A DNA stretch of 64,000 bases, taken from contig CAZDET010000002.1 in NCBI GenBank assembly GCA_964504335.1, positions 62,001-126,000 on the forward strand, in the 5' to 3' direction. The notes under the pieces are model-generated. The model was given only the letters and a program-made list of their open reading frames with translations, was not told the DNA's origin and searched no databases. The translations under genes were made by a program, and so were the position numbers. This DNA comes from CAZDET01 sp964504335 (GTDB taxonomy: Bacteria > Bacteroidota > Bacteroidia > Chitinophagales > Saprospiraceae). Shown here piece by piece: positions 63,922-64,000 of the stretch. Every line of letters starts with the position of its first letter. The first letter of the stretch is position 1.

Positions 63922-64000
63922 TTACCGGATCATCACTCCTTCCCGCTTAAGTAAGGGGATTTGGGTAAAGTTATCCGTGTGGATGCTTCCGGCTACGAAA
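63922..64000 (-). CDS. C-terminal end of an unidentified gene (partial)
   Basis: On the minus strand a frame is open from the window edge and stops at 63922-63924. The 25 visible residues (ending LLKREGVMIR) are too few to identify. Its stop lies 15 nt before the thioesterase start codon, as in an operon. Confidence 0.4.
   Translation of the reverse strand, partial: FVAGSIHTDNFTQIPLLKREGVMIR

Overview
The window reads as about 64 kb of chromosome from an aerobic, non-fermenting marine-type member of the Bacteroidota, most likely the Saprospiria (Lewinella-like). This is inferred from type IX secretion hallmarks (a PorP/SprF protein, two giant proteins with gliding-motility C-terminal domains, and T9SS type A sorting tails on the PhoX-like, DUF1501 and broken esterase genes), futalosine-pathway menaquinone genes (mqnE, mqnA), start codons with almost no Shine-Dalgarno sites, and a moderately GC-rich base composition. 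No rRNA, tRNA or CRISPR array was recognised.

Layout. 0-10 kb: the end of a porP/sprF gene and two surface adhesins of 1952 and 1147 residues. 10-14 kb: a beta-oxidation operon (thiolase, hydroxyacyl-CoA dehydrogenase/hydratase, DUF4442 hotdog protein) on the minus strand. 14-18 kb: an exbB-exbD-exbD-tonB energy-transduction operon running into folC. 18-23 kb: a minus-strand cell-surface glycan-type cluster (GT39-like membrane enzyme, methyltransferase, large membrane protein, GT2). 23-26 kb: mqnE, a histidine phosphatase and mqnA. 26-39 kb: small paralogous proteins, an isoaspartyl peptidase, an SPFH protein, a metallophosphoesterase/BamA-type fusion, a SdiA-regulated-like protein, an HD-PycTM protein, an orphan 5'-nucleotidase C-domain, a HAD enzyme, a histidine phosphatase and a queuosine-precursor transporter. 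40-42.4 kb: hscA-like chaperone and a SUI1 protein. 42.4-44.4 kb: an AT-richer accessory patch with a PIN toxin-antitoxin pair and a broken esterase. 44-55 kb: secreted redox and phosphatase-like proteins, holA, and a DUF1501/DUF1800 pair. 55-64 kb: accD, hemE, an odd ECF sigma gene, a dicarboxylate symporter, a TlpA-like lipoprotein, a TIR-TPR-SDR fusion protein and an acyl-CoA thioesterase.

The most unusual findings are four. (1) A 101-bp MITE-like element is present three times, each copy flanked by an 8-bp target duplication; one copy breaks a T9SS esterase gene and one sits 17 nt before the hscA start codon. (2) An 853-residue protein joins a TIR-like domain (with Gln where the catalytic Glu is expected), TPR repeats, a coiled coil and an apparently intact short-chain dehydrogenase. 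(3) An ECF sigma factor is read in frame from a secretion signal and a TPR-like segment, and is followed by a tiny membrane protein. (4) Several genes carry G-free tandem repeats of 6-8 nt directly before the start codon, in sense orientation.

All functional calls come from reading motifs by eye, with no database search. Start codons were moved from the longest possible ORF where a signal peptide, neighbour or family length argued for it.
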